From contig JAJZUS010000001.1 of the NCBI GenBank assembly GCA_021848365.1, positions 1,083,517 to 1,147,516 on the forward strand: a stretch of 64,000 nt of DNA. The letters are read 5' to 3'. The DNA is from Actinomycetes bacterium (lineage in GTDB: Bacteria > Actinomycetota > Acidimicrobiia > Acidimicrobiales > RAAP-2). The first letter of the stretch is position 1. The number at the start of each line of letters is the position of its first letter. The position numbers were made by a program, and so were the translations under genes. This document shows positions 40,534 to 48,931 of this stretch, in pieces. Below the pieces are notes generated by a model that had not been told where the DNA came from, ran no database searches, and saw only the letters and a program-made list of their open reading frames with translations.

Positions 40534-41219
40534 GGATTGCCCTCGTCTTCCCCGAGTTGCTGGGGACCTATGGAGATGGCGGGAACGCTCGCGTGCTCGC
40601 CCGGCGTCTCGAGTGGCGGGAGATCGCGCACGAGGTTCGCGAGGTGTCGATGGACGATGTCCTCCCCGGCGCCGACGTCTATCTCCTGGGTGGTGGTGAG
40701 GACGGGCCGCAGCGACTGGCCGTCGAGCTGCTGCGCGAGGGAGGGCTCGTCGAGCGCGTGCGGGACGGGGCGAAGGTGTTCGCCGTGTGTGCCGGACTGC
40801 AGATCCTCGGAGAGCGCTTCGCAGTGGAGGGCGACGACGAGTTCCCCGGGCTCGGCCTCATCGACGCGGTGACGCGACGCGGCCCCGAACGTCGGGTGGG
40901 CGACATCGTCATTCGAACCGGAGCAGGTGACGAGGGTCTCGTCGTTGGCTTCGAGAACCACGGCGGGGTGACGACTCTGGCTCCGGGCATCGCGTCACTC
41001 GGGACCGTGGCGAGGGGCTACGGCAACGACGGGCGCGTCGACGGCGTGCGGACCCGCGAGGTCTGGGGGACCTACGCCCACGGTCCGGTTCTCGCCATGA
41101 ATCCCGGACTCGCGGACGCCCTCCTGGAAGACGTCCTGGGTCGGCCGCTCGAACCGCTCCCGGGCGTCGCGGACGAGCTGCACCTCGCCCGGGTTCGGGC
41201 TACTCGCCCGACGGCCTGA
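40530..41219 (+). CDS. gatD: Lipid II isoglutaminyl synthase, glutamine amidotransferase GatD
   Basis: A 229-aa CobB/CobQ-like glutaminase partner of MurT. VRIALVFPELLGTYGDGGNA is the family N-terminus; YLLGGGEDGPQ follows, and AVCAGLQILGERF holds the nucleophile Cys. GFENHGGVT and WGTYAHGPVLAMNP contain the catalytic His. It frees ammonia that MurT transfers to the peptide. GTG start sharing GTGA with the murT stop, so the two subunits are made in step. Its 3' end overlaps the convergent plsC by 20 nt. Confidence 0.92.
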   Translation: MRIALVFPELLGTYGDGGNARVLARRLEWREIAHEVREVSMDDVLPGADVYLLGGGEDGPQRLAVELLREGGLVERVRDGAKVFAVCAGLQILGERFAVEGDDEFPGLGLIDAVTRRGPERRVGDIVIRTGAGDEGLVVGFENHGGVTTLAPGIASLGTVARGYGNDGRVDGVRTREVWGTYAHGPVLAMNPGLADALLEDVLGRPLEPLPGVADELHLARVRATRPTA

Positions 41220-41937
41220 GACCGTAGGCGGGGTCACCGCTCACGGTGCGGCCGAGTCGCACGACCGCCTCCTCGATCCGTGGACCGAAGCGGCGAATCG
41301 ACTCGCCCTCCGCGAGGCGCAGGGGTTCCCCGAAGGTGACGATCACGTGGTGCCGCCGCCGGTTCTCCGAGTTCACGAACCGGGGCGCTTTGGCGTACTT
41401 CGCACCGCGCAGGAGGCCCGCCTCGTGGATGTAGGTCGGCACGACGGTCGCCGCCGCCCGTTCCGCGAGGTAGGCGGCGCCCCCCTTGAACTCTTGGAGC
41501 GTCCCGTCGGGCGATCGTCCGCCCTCGGGGTAAATGAGCAGGTTCCATCCGTCCTGAAGCAGTTCGAGCGCGAGCTCACCGCTGCGTCGGTTGACCCGGT
41601 GGCGATCGATGGGGATGGCGTTGAACATGAGGACCGTGCGAAACGCACGCCGTCGATCCATGAAGAAGGTGTCCATGGCCGCGGCGACGACCGTGCGTCG
41701 TCGCACCGCGTGGGGGAGGGCGGTCAGAACCAGGGGGGTGTCGAGGTTGCTCGTGTGATTGGCGACGAAGAGGACGGGCCCGGGCGTCGTCGCGTGCTCA
41801 GCCCCACGAACCTCCAGCGTCGACATGTAACGGGTGTAGGGCCGTAGGAAGAGCCGTTGGATCAACTCTCGCGCGATCCGGGCGCCGTAACGCCGACCCC
41901 ACGCCGTCGGGTAGTCGAGTCCGAGTTCGGTGGCCAC
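41200..41937 (-). CDS. 1-acyl-sn-glycerol-3-phosphate acyltransferase-like (PlsC family)
   Basis: A 245-aa membrane-associated acyltransferase for phosphatidic acid synthesis or a related lysolipid. VLFVANHTSNLDTPLVLTAL carries the catalytic H-x4-D motif (NHTSNLD). AIPIDRHRVNR follows, and LLIYPEGGRSPDGTLQ is the EGxR-type substrate block; AAATVVPTYIHEAG is the fourth motif. The N-terminal 30 residues are amphipathic rather than a true span. ATG start; the next gene on the same strand ends five nt before it. Confidence 0.85.
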   Translation of the reverse strand: MATELGLDYPTAWGRRYGARIARELIQRLFLRPYTRYMSTLEVRGAEHATTPGPVLFVANHTSNLDTPLVLTALPHAVRRRTVVAAAMDTFFMDRRRAFRTVLMFNAIPIDRHRVNRRSGELALELLQDGWNLLIYPEGGRSPDGTLQEFKGGAAYLAERAAATVVPTYIHEAGLLRGAKYAKAPRFVNSENRRRHHVIVTFGEPLRLAEGESIRRFGPRIEEAVVRLGRTVSGDPAYGLRPSGE

Positions 41938-41942
41938 GTCGC

Positions 41943-42569
41943 CTAGCGCCGCCGCGCGGAACTCTTCTTTGGCGTGTAGCGCTTGGAGGCTTCGGGGGAT
42001 CGGCGGTCACTCGTGGGTGCCGACGCGGCTTCCCCTCGGCGCTGCGCCTTGCGCTCGGCGGCCATGGAACGAGCGCGCTTGGATGAGCCGGAGAACGAGG
42101 CGTCCCCGTACTTCTGGAGGCGGAAGGCGCGGACGATGAGCCAGCCGCCGCCGAGGATGAAGGGGAGTCCCGCCGTGCCGAGCGCCAGGCCCAACAGTAG
42201 GGAGGCGGCCGCGACCCCGGCGCGCTTACGGCGCCAGGTGAACCCGATCAGGGCGAGACCGATGAGGACGATCTCGAGGAACTGGGGCAGCCAGTCCGTC
42301 GGATGCGTGAGGTGGGTGTAGCTGCAGACGCCCTTGACGAGGTGGTAGTTCGTCGGGCAGGTCTTCGTGGCCGAGGGCGAGGCGGTGTCGGTGACCCAGG
42401 TGCTGTGAAGGAGATGTGGGACGAGAATGGCCGCGAGAACGAGGGCGATCGCACCCAGGACGAACGAGATCTTGCGCTCGAGGTCGTCGAGCCCCATCAC
42501 GACGCTGCGGGGAACGGCGGACGGACGACGTCGGCGACGCGGTGAATCGTCGGAGGGGGTCTCAGACAC
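41943..42569 (-). CDS. Hypothetical membrane protein with basic tail
   Basis: A 208-aa protein with a basic N-terminus (PRRRRRPSAVPR), three or four hydrophobic spans (about residues 34-54, 91-110, 116-133 and 136-148) and a long, very basic Ser/Arg/Lys-rich C-terminal tail (FSGSSKRARSMAAERKAQRR and onward). A loop between spans 1 and 2 holds two cysteines (KTCPTNYHLVKGVCSY) that could form a disulfide outside the cell. No family recognised. It ends five nt before plsC, so the two are probably cotranscribed. Confidence 0.65.
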   Translation of the reverse strand: MSETPSDDSPRRRRRPSAVPRSVVMGLDDLERKISFVLGAIALVLAAILVPHLLHSTWVTDTASPSATKTCPTNYHLVKGVCSYTHLTHPTDWLPQFLEIVLIGLALIGFTWRRKRAGVAAASLLLGLALGTAGLPFILGGGWLIVRAFRLQKYGDASFSGSSKRARSMAAERKAQRRGEAASAPTSDRRSPEASKRYTPKKSSARRR

Positions 42570-42633
42570 GCATGCAGGCTACAACGCGCCCCACTCTCGG
42601 CGCGGCGGAGCCAGGGACTAGCATGGTGAGCCC

Positions 42634-42710
42634 GGGCGCTTAGCTCAGTTGGTTAGAGCGCAGCCTTCACACGGCTGAGGCCACAGGTTCGAGTCCTGTA
42701 GCGCCCACCA
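42634..42710 (+). tRNA. tRNA-Val(CAC)
   Basis: A 77-nt cloverleaf with encoded CCA. The acceptor GGGCGCT pairs with AGCGCCC; the D arm includes TAGCTCAGTTGGTTAGAGC. The anticodon arm is CAGCC/GGCTG with CAC at 42668-42670, and the T loop is TTCGAGT. TAGCAT at 42619-42624 is a likely -10. Confidence 0.95.
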
Positions 42711-42870
42711 CTCGGATCGTGCGCGACACGCGCACGAACGCTTGTTTTACACCAGGCGTCGATGACGCGCTCGCGGCGCAGGGACGCGGAGCCCACCGGA
42801 CCAGGAGTCGTGGTCCTACCATGGTCGGTGGCGGAGCCAGTGGCGCGCCGCCGCGAGGCGGGGAGGGATC

Positions 42871-43317
42871 ATGGGCTCTCGACGGTTCGTTCGATGGGGT
42901 GGCCTGATGGCGGCCGCGATGCTGGTCGGCGGTGGCGTACTGGGCGTGGGGGGCGTCGGGGCGAGCACCAGGACCCCCCATCTCGTCGTGCGACCGGCGA
43001 GCGGACTGCACAGTGGTGCCGTCGTGCGCGTCGGCGGAACGGGCTTCCAACCGGGTGACACGGTCTTCTTGGTCGAGTGCCTGCGGAGCGCGAAGGGCCA
43101 GGCCGGGTGCCGTGTGGTGGGAATCCCGCCTTCGGTGACGATCACGAAGAAGGGTGTGCTCCCCTGGATCCGGATGAAGGTCGTCACCGGAAAGATCGGC
43201 AACGGAACCTGCGGCACGACGGTGAAGAATCTTGGCTCGTGTGCGGTGAGCGCGGGTAACGCGACCGGCAAGGACTCGGCCCAGGCGCCCATCATCTTCG
43301 CGCGTCCGCGCAAATAG
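42871..43317 (+). CDS. Secreted neocarzinostatin-family-like protein
   Basis: A 148-aa exported protein. Residues 1-30 form a signal peptide (basic start, hydrophobic MAAAMLVGGGVLGVGGVG, cleavage near GVGAS). The mature part has RPASGLHSGAVVRVGGTGFQ, then PGDTVFLVECLR, and a four-cysteine layout (Cys70/80 and Cys114/124, each pair ten apart), like the immunoglobulin-like fold of neocarzinostatin and macromomycin apoproteins. There is no enediyne synthesis gene nearby, so it probably has another role, such as binding a hydrophobic ligand or the envelope. ATG with ribosome site GGGGAGGG. Confidence 0.6.
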   Translation: MGSRRFVRWGGLMAAAMLVGGGVLGVGGVGASTRTPHLVVRPASGLHSGAVVRVGGTGFQPGDTVFLVECLRSAKGQAGCRVVGIPPSVTITKKGVLPWIRMKVVTGKIGNGTCGTTVKNLGSCAVSAGNATGKDSAQAPIIFARPRK

Positions 43318-43324
43318 CCGTCTC

Positions 43325-44908
43325 GTGAGTGGCCGCGCCGACTCCGTGGGACGCACCCGTCGCGGTGCACCGGGCTTCGTCGCGCTCATGGCCCTGCTCT
43401 TCTTGACGTTCCTCGACAACACGGTCGTGAGTCCGATCCTCACCGGCGTTCAGAGCGACCTCCACGCGGGAGTGACGGATCTGCAGTGGGTCGTGGGCGC
43501 CTACGCCCTGGCCTTCGCCAGTCTGATGCTGCTCTTCGGGGGGTTGGCCGATCTCTTCGGCCGCACGACCGTCCTCCTCGGAGGCGTGGTCATCTTCCTC
43601 GTGGGGTCGGTCGCCTGCGCCGTCGCCGACACCCCGACGACCCTCATCGCGGGCCGCGTGATCATGGGCGTTGGGGCAGCCGCGTCAGAGCCCGGCACGC
43701 TCTCGCTGATCCGGCACCTCTTTCCCGTGCCGCGTCGACGGGCCCGCGCGCTCGGCGTGTGGGCGGCGGTCTCGGGCTTGGCCCTGGCGATGGGGCCGGT
43801 GCTCGGCGGGCTCATGGTCGGCGCGTGGTCGTGGCGCGCCGTCTTCTGGTTCAACGTGATCTTCGGCGGCGTCGTCTTGATCGCCGGTGTCGTGACCCTG
43901 CCGCGATTCGCCCCCGCGACCCACGGTCGGATCGACGCGGCCGGCTTCGCCCTGAGCGCGGCGGCCCTGGCTGCGGCCACCTACGCCACGATTGCCGGAG
44001 AGAACGCGGGATATCGATCGGGCCACGTGATCACCTGGTACGTCGTGGCGGCGACCGCCGCCGCTGCCTTTGTGGTCGTCGAGCACCGCAGCGATCACCC
44101 CATGGTGGACCTGCGCTACTTCCGACGCCCGGTCTTCTTCGGGGCGAACGCCGTGGCGTTCGCTAGCTACTTCGCGGTCTTCTCGATCTTCTTCTTCGTG
44201 GCGCTCTACTTGGAGGTCGTGGTGGGGGCGAGTCCTTACGAGCTGGCCCTCGACTTCGCCCCGATGCTCGCGGGAATGGTGGTGGGGTCCCTGGTCGCCG
44301 GGGCCTGGGTGTCCCGACGGGGATCGCGACTGCCGATGGTCCTCGGGGCCCTGATCGCCGCGGCGGGCGTCGTGGCGACGGATCTCGTCATCGGTCCTCA
44401 CGCCTCCGTCGGGAGCCTCGGCGGCGCGATGGGGCTCGCGGGAGTGGGCTTCGGGATCGTGGTCGTTCCCGTCACGGCCAGCGCCCTCGCCGCGATCCCC
44501 GCCGCGCACTCGGGAATGGCCTCGTCGACCGTCAACACGGCTCGCGAGCTCGGCGCGGTGGCGGGGGTGGCCGTCTTGGGATCGGTCGTCAACGGTCAGC
44601 TCACCGTCGACCTGATGAACCGCCTGGCGTCGATCGGCGTCCCCCCGTCGTTCCGGCGTGAGGTGATCACGGCGCTCACCACCGGGACCCTGTCGTCACA
44701 GGCCGCCCAGGCCGCCGGCACGAGCAGCGCGGCGGTCCAGGCCATCATCAACCGAGTCGTGGGGGCCGCGTACGGCGCGCTCGCCCACGGACTCCATCTG
44801 GCCCTCGGGGCGTCGGCCGTCCTGCTGGTCCTGGCCGCGGCGGTCGCGGCGACGGTGACCCGGGACGGTGGGGGATTCGCCGCGGTCGCCGCGGATCTCG
44901 CAGAATAG
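43325..44908 (+). CDS. MFS transporter, DHA2 (14-span) drug:proton antiporter family
   Basis: A 527-aa major-facilitator exporter with about fourteen hydrophobic spans. FLTFLDNTVVSPILTGVQSD is the DHA2-type first span with the D-N/T-V pattern. GAYALAFASLMLLFGGLADL and FGRTTVLLGG make motif A. GRVIMGVGAAASEPGTLSLI is the motif C-like region. Probably exports toxic hydrophobic compounds. GTG start seven nt after the previous gene's stop, without a clear ribosome site. The next gene begins three nt after its stop, giving a run of membrane proteins. Confidence 0.85.
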   Translation: MSGRADSVGRTRRGAPGFVALMALLFLTFLDNTVVSPILTGVQSDLHAGVTDLQWVVGAYALAFASLMLLFGGLADLFGRTTVLLGGVVIFLVGSVACAVADTPTTLIAGRVIMGVGAAASEPGTLSLIRHLFPVPRRRARALGVWAAVSGLALAMGPVLGGLMVGAWSWRAVFWFNVIFGGVVLIAGVVTLPRFAPATHGRIDAAGFALSAAALAAATYATIAGENAGYRSGHVITWYVVAATAAAAFVVVEHRSDHPMVDLRYFRRPVFFGANAVAFASYFAVFSIFFFVALYLEVVVGASPYELALDFAPMLAGMVVGSLVAGAWVSRRGSRLPMVLGALIAAAGVVATDLVIGPHASVGSLGGAMGLAGVGFGIVVVPVTASALAAIPAAHSGMASSTVNTARELGAVAGVAVLGSVVNGQLTVDLMNRLASIGVPPSFRREVITALTTGTLSSQAAQAAGTSSAAVQAIINRVVGAAYGALAHGLHLALGASAVLLVLAAAVAATVTRDGGGFAAVAADLAE

Positions 44909-44911
44909 GAC

Positions 44912-45565
44912 ATGGCCCGACTCAGTCATCGGATCCCGACGACCGTGTGGCGCGCTCCCTCGACCTGGGCGGTTCGCCCCGTCACCTGGCTTCCGCTGCT
45001 GCTCGGACTGAGCCTGTTCGGTCTCGGAGAGGGGCTTCTGGTGCGATCCGACTGGGGGGCGACGCCCTGGACGGTCTTCGCTCAAGGGATCGCCCGGCAC
45101 GCCCACGTGCCGATCGGCTGGTCCACCATCGCGATCAGCGCCGCCGTGCTGCTGCTCTGGTGGCCACTGCGGGAGCGACCGGGGCTCGGCACCGTGACGA
45201 ACCTGATCGTCATCGCGGGCGTGCTAGACGTCACCGCCACGAACGTGCCCGTACCGGCGAGTCAGGTGGGCCGGGGGCTCTTCGTGGCGCTCGCGGTCGC
45301 GGCGATCGGTGCCGGGAGCGCCCTCTACCTCACCACGGGACTCGGTCCGGGGCCGCGTGATGGGCTCATGACGAGCCTCCACCGGCGCCTGGGCGTCAGC
45401 GTCGTCTACGTTCGGCTCTCGCTCGAGGCCACCGTGCTCGTCATCGGGTGGCTGCTCGGGGGGACGGTCGGCGTCGGGACGGCCGTCTTCGCGAGCACGA
45501 TCGGCTTCGCCATCGGCGCCGGGCTGCGCGGGGCCGAATGGGTGTCGCAGCGGATGGCTCGATGA
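44912..45565 (+). CDS. YczE/YitT-family membrane protein
   Basis: A 217-aa integral membrane protein with five or six spans. LLLGLSLFGLGEGLLVRSDWGATPWTVF is split here as two motifs: LSLFGLGEGLLV and SDWGATPWTVF, the family landmark. YLTTGLGPGPRDGLMTSLH is the second-half repeat of the same motif, a hallmark of YczE proteins. The family is linked to lipopeptide production in Bacillus, without a known activity. ATG three nt after the MFS stop; its TGA overlaps the start of the LysE gene (ATGA). Confidence 0.8.
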   Translation: MARLSHRIPTTVWRAPSTWAVRPVTWLPLLLGLSLFGLGEGLLVRSDWGATPWTVFAQGIARHAHVPIGWSTIAISAAVLLLWWPLRERPGLGTVTNLIVIAGVLDVTATNVPVPASQVGRGLFVALAVAAIGAGSALYLTTGLGPGPRDGLMTSLHRRLGVSVVYVRLSLEATVLVIGWLLGGTVGVGTAVFASTIGFAIGAGLRGAEWVSQRMAR

Positions 45566-46203
45566 CGGCGAGTCAGCTGGCCACCTTCGTTGTCGCGTCG
45601 ATGGCGATCATCATCGTTCCCGGTCCCAGTGTGCTCTTCACGCTCGCCCGCGGCGTGGCGTGGGGTCGCAGCGTCGCAGTGCTCACCGTCCTCGGGAACT
45701 CCCTCGGCACCTTGCTGCTCTCGTTCGTCGTCGCCCTGGGACTCGGCCCCCTGCTCTCGCGTTCGCACGCCTTCGCCATCGTCCTGCAGATCGCGGGGGG
45801 CCTCTACCTCGTCGGGCTGGGCGTCGAGGCGCTCCGTCACCGCCACGCCCACGCTCGCGAGATGGCTCGCCGGGAGGCCCAACGTCCGCGGGTGCGCCAG
45901 ATCGTCCGACAGGGCTTCACGGTCGGGGTCCTCAACCCGAAGTCGCTCGTCTTCTTCGCCGCCGTCTTCCCTCACTTCGTGAATGCGACGAGGGGCCACG
46001 TCACGACCCAGTTGCTCGTCTTCGGCGCCCTCTTCAGCGTCATGGCCTTCGTGAGCGACTCGACGTGGGGCCTCATCGCCGGGACGGCCCGGGAGTGGCT
46101 GGCCTCGTCACCGACGCGGCTGGTCGCCCTGCGCGCCACGGGGGGCGTCGTGATGACCGGCCTCGGGGCCCTCATCCTCGTGAGCGCCGTCGTCGGGGCG
46201 TAG
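45562..46203 (+). CDS. LysE/RhtB-family amino acid exporter
   Basis: A 213-aa exporter with six hydrophobic spans. The first span region contains MAIIIVPGPSVLFTLARGVA, the family motif with PGP. GLYLVGLGVEALRH and FTVGVLNPKSLVFFAAVFP (NPK motif) follow. It likely exports an amino acid or derivative. ATG 45562 shares ATGA with the YczE stop, arguing for coupling; the frame is open upstream but lies inside the YczE gene. Confidence 0.85.
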   Translation: MTASQLATFVVASMAIIIVPGPSVLFTLARGVAWGRSVAVLTVLGNSLGTLLLSFVVALGLGPLLSRSHAFAIVLQIAGGLYLVGLGVEALRHRHAHAREMARREAQRPRVRQIVRQGFTVGVLNPKSLVFFAAVFPHFVNATRGHVTTQLLVFGALFSVMAFVSDSTWGLIAGTAREWLASSPTRLVALRATGGVVMTGLGALILVSAVVGA

Positions 46204-46242
46204 GCGGGAGGTCGTTCCTACACTGGCCGCCGGAGGTGGAGC

Positions 46243-48114
46243 ATGTCGATGCACGGAATGGGGGGACCGGGAATGCGGTCGCTCCGTCGCGACCGGACCC
46301 TCCTCGAGCACCGGATCAAGCGGGGGACGCTGCGGCGGGTCATCACGTTCGCGAGGCCCTATCGGCGGATCCTGGAGGTCTTCCTCGCCGCCGTCATCCT
46401 CGACGCGATCGTCAGCTCCGTCTCGCCGCTCGTCCTGCGGGCCATCATCGACCGCGGGATCGTCCAGCGGCGCGAGGGTCTCATCATCGGGCTCGCGCTC
46501 CTCACGGCCGGGCTCGCGATCGCGGATGCGGTGCTATCGCTCATCCAGCGACGCATCTCGGCCGTTATCGGCGAGGGCCTGATCTTCGATCTGCGCTCGG
46601 CGGTCTACGAGCACATCCAGCGGATGCCGATCGCCTTCTTCAGCCGCACGCAGACCGGGGCGCTGATCAGCCGTCTGAACAATGACGTCATCGGAGCCCA
46701 ACAGGCCTTCACGGATCTCTTCTCGAACGTCGTGGGCAACGTGGTGCTCGTGGTGATCATCATCGCGACGATGCTGGTGCTGAGCTGGCCGATCACCGTG
46801 GTGTCGCTCGTGCTGCTCCCGCTCTTCCTCGTCCCGGCACGCTTGGTGGGTCGACGACTGGGCACCCTCTTCCAGCGGGGCATGGAACTCAACGCCCAGA
46901 TGAACGCCGTGATGTCCGAGCGCTTCAACGTCGCGGGGGCGGTGCTGGTGAAGCTGTTCGGTCGACCCGGTGAGGAGCTGGCGACGTTCCGGCGTCGTGC
47001 CGGCGAGGTGCGCGACATGGGCGTGCGCCAGGCGACCTACCAGCGTGTCTTCTTCGTCGCGCTCGGCCTCACCGCGTCGCTCGCCACGGCATTCGCCTAC
47101 GGCTACGGCGGGATCGGAGTTGTTCAGGGAACCCTACGGATCGGAACCGTCGTCGCCCTCACCGCGTACCTCGGACGGCTCTACGGACCGCTCACCCAGC
47201 TCTCCAACCTGAACATCGACTACATGTCGGCGATGGTGAGCTTCGAGCGGCTCTTCGAGGTGCTCGACCTGGAACCGATGATCGTCGAGGCCCCCGACGC
47301 CCGCGCCATCCCCGACGGCCCGGCCACGCTGCGCTTCGACCACGTCGACTTCTCGTACCCGGGCGCCGAGGAGGTCTCCCTGGCCTCCCTCGAGGCCGTC
47401 GCCACTCTGGACGACACCCCCCGCACCGCCGTGCTGCACGACGTCTCCTTCACGGTCGCCCCGGGAACGGTGACCGCCCTCGTCGGACCGAGCGGGGCGG
47501 GCAAGACGACGATCTCGGCTCTCGTCACACGTCTGTACGACGTCGACGGTGGCTCGGTCTCGATCAACGGGTGCGACCTCCGGGCGACGACGAGCGCCTC
47601 GCTCGCCGCGACGGTCGGCGTCGTGACCCAGGACGCCCACCTCTTCCACGACACGTTGCGGGCGAATCTCCTGTTCGCCCGGCCCGAGGCGACCGACCAG
47701 GACCTCGAACGCGCCCTGCGCGCCGCCCACATCTGGCCATTGGTCGCGGCGCTGCCGCAGGGACTCGACACGGTGGTGGGGGAGCGGGGATATCGGCTCT
47801 CGGGCGGCGAGAAGCAGCGCGTGGCGATCGCCCGTCTCCTGTTGAAGGGCCCTCGCCTGGTAGTGCTCGACGAGGCGACGGCTCACCTCGATGCCGAGAG
47901 CGAGGCCGCGGTGCAGCGAGCCCTCGACGAGACGATGTCCGCCCGGACCTCTCTCGTCATCGCTCACCGACTCTCCACCGTGCGCCACGCGGACCAGATC
48001 CTCGTCGTGGACGGGGGCGCGATCGTCGAGCGGGGCACGCACGAGGACCTCATGGCTCGGGACGGTCTCTACCGCACCCTCTACGAGACCCAGTTCGCGC
48101 CGCAGGGGCGCTAG
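46243..48114 (+). CDS. ABC exporter, fused membrane and ATPase domains (MsbA/LmrA type)
   Basis: A 623-aa half-transporter that works as a dimer. Six membrane spans occupy about residues 40-330, starting at FARPYRRILEVFLAAVILDA. The ATPase domain has Walker A LVGPSGAGKTTIS, Q-loop GVVTQDAHLFHDT, signature YRLSGGEKQRVAIARLLL, Walker B RLVVLDEATAHLD and H-loop IAHRLST. The insertion LASLEAVATLDDTPRTA just before Walker A is unusual in this family. Substrate unknown. TACACT upstream and GGAGGTGGA before the ATG give a promoter and ribosome site. Its stop is shared with convergent fabI (CTAG). Confidence 0.9.
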   Translation: MSMHGMGGPGMRSLRRDRTLLEHRIKRGTLRRVITFARPYRRILEVFLAAVILDAIVSSVSPLVLRAIIDRGIVQRREGLIIGLALLTAGLAIADAVLSLIQRRISAVIGEGLIFDLRSAVYEHIQRMPIAFFSRTQTGALISRLNNDVIGAQQAFTDLFSNVVGNVVLVVIIIATMLVLSWPITVVSLVLLPLFLVPARLVGRRLGTLFQRGMELNAQMNAVMSERFNVAGAVLVKLFGRPGEELATFRRRAGEVRDMGVRQATYQRVFFVALGLTASLATAFAYGYGGIGVVQGTLRIGTVVALTAYLGRLYGPLTQLSNLNIDYMSAMVSFERLFEVLDLEPMIVEAPDARAIPDGPATLRFDHVDFSYPGAEEVSLASLEAVATLDDTPRTAVLHDVSFTVAPGTVTALVGPSGAGKTTISALVTRLYDVDGGSVSINGCDLRATTSASLAATVGVVTQDAHLFHDTLRANLLFARPEATDQDLERALRAAHIWPLVAALPQGLDTVVGERGYRLSGGEKQRVAIARLLLKGPRLVVLDEATAHLDAESEAAVQRALDETMSARTSLVIAHRLSTVRHADQILVVDGGAIVERGTHEDLMARDGLYRTLYETQFAPQGR

Positions 48115-48890
48115 CCCATGGCGTGGGCGCCACCGTCCACGTGGACGATGGCGCCCGTGGTGGCCCGCAGGAGTGGAGAGAGGAGCGCGAGGGCGGTGTC
48201 GGCGACGGCGCTCGCGTCGCGCACGTCCCACCCCAGGGGGGCTCGTTCCGCCCAGCTGTCCTCGAACACCGAGAAGCCCGGGATGGACTTCGCGGCCATG
48301 GTGCGGATCGGACCGGCAGCCAGCATGTTGACGCGGATGCGGTCGGCACCGACCTCCCGGGCGAGGTAGCGGCCGAGGGACTCGAGCCCCGCCTTCATCA
48401 CGCCCATCCAGTCGTACATCGGATACGCCCGGGACCCGTCGAAGTCGAGGGCGAGCACCGAGGCGCCGCCGTGGGCGGTCGAGCGCGCGAGCAGGGGCCG
48501 CAGGGCCCCCACCAGCGCGGCGAGCGAGTAGGTCGACACGTGCAGCGCCGTGGCCACGTCCTCGAAAGGCGAGACGAACATCCCCTGGCCGAGACAACTG
48601 GGCGGGGCGTACCCGATGGCGTGTACGACGCCGTCGAGTCGTCCGAAACGCGCGTCGAGGGCGCCGGCCGCGGCCGCGACCTGGACCGGATCGGTGACGT
48701 CGAGCTCTATGACCTCGCCCACGTCACCGAGCTTGCGCGCCGTCCGGCGCGTCAGGGAGAGTCCCCGCCCGGCCCCCGACAGGGCGACCGTGGCACCCTC
48801 GGCGATGGCTCGCTCGGCGATGGCGAACGCGAGGGAGTCGTCCGTGAGCACGCCCGTGACGAGGATGCGGTGATCGGAGAGGAGGCCCAT
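48111..48890 (-). CDS. fabI: Enoyl-[acyl-carrier-protein] reductase (NADH), FabI/InhA-type
   Basis: A 259-aa atypical SDR that reduces enoyl-ACP in fatty acid elongation. The N-terminus MGLLSDHRILVTGVLTDDSL is the InhA-like cofactor loop. VVHAIGYAP follows, and the catalytic Tyr-x6-Lys is YDWMGVMK. AGPIRTMAAKSIPGF is the substrate-loop region, and IVHVDGGAHAMG the C-terminus. This is the target class of triclosan and isoniazid. ATG 48890 has no ribosome site, but TACGCT six nt upstream implies a leaderless mRNA. It diverges from npdG with overlapping -10 boxes. Confidence 0.9.
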   Translation of the reverse strand: MGLLSDHRILVTGVLTDDSLAFAIAERAIAEGATVALSGAGRGLSLTRRTARKLGDVGEVIELDVTDPVQVAAAAGALDARFGRLDGVVHAIGYAPPSCLGQGMFVSPFEDVATALHVSTYSLAALVGALRPLLARSTAHGGASVLALDFDGSRAYPMYDWMGVMKAGLESLGRYLAREVGADRIRVNMLAAGPIRTMAAKSIPGFSVFEDSWAERAPLGWDVRDASAVADTALALLSPLLRATTGAIVHVDGGAHAMG

Positions 48891-48895
48891 GTTGT

Positions 48896-48902
48896 TAGCG
48901 TA
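48896..48902. promoter_or_regulatory. Overlapping divergent -10 boxes for fabI and npdG
   Basis: The minus strand reads TACGCT (48902-48897), six nt before the fabI ATG. The plus strand reads TAGCGT (48896-48901), 30 nt before the npdG ATG. The boxes share five base pairs, a symmetric bidirectional promoter. Confidence 0.5.
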
Positions 48903-48931
48903 CTGCCAGGGTTTTTCGCAGCGAGGTGACA

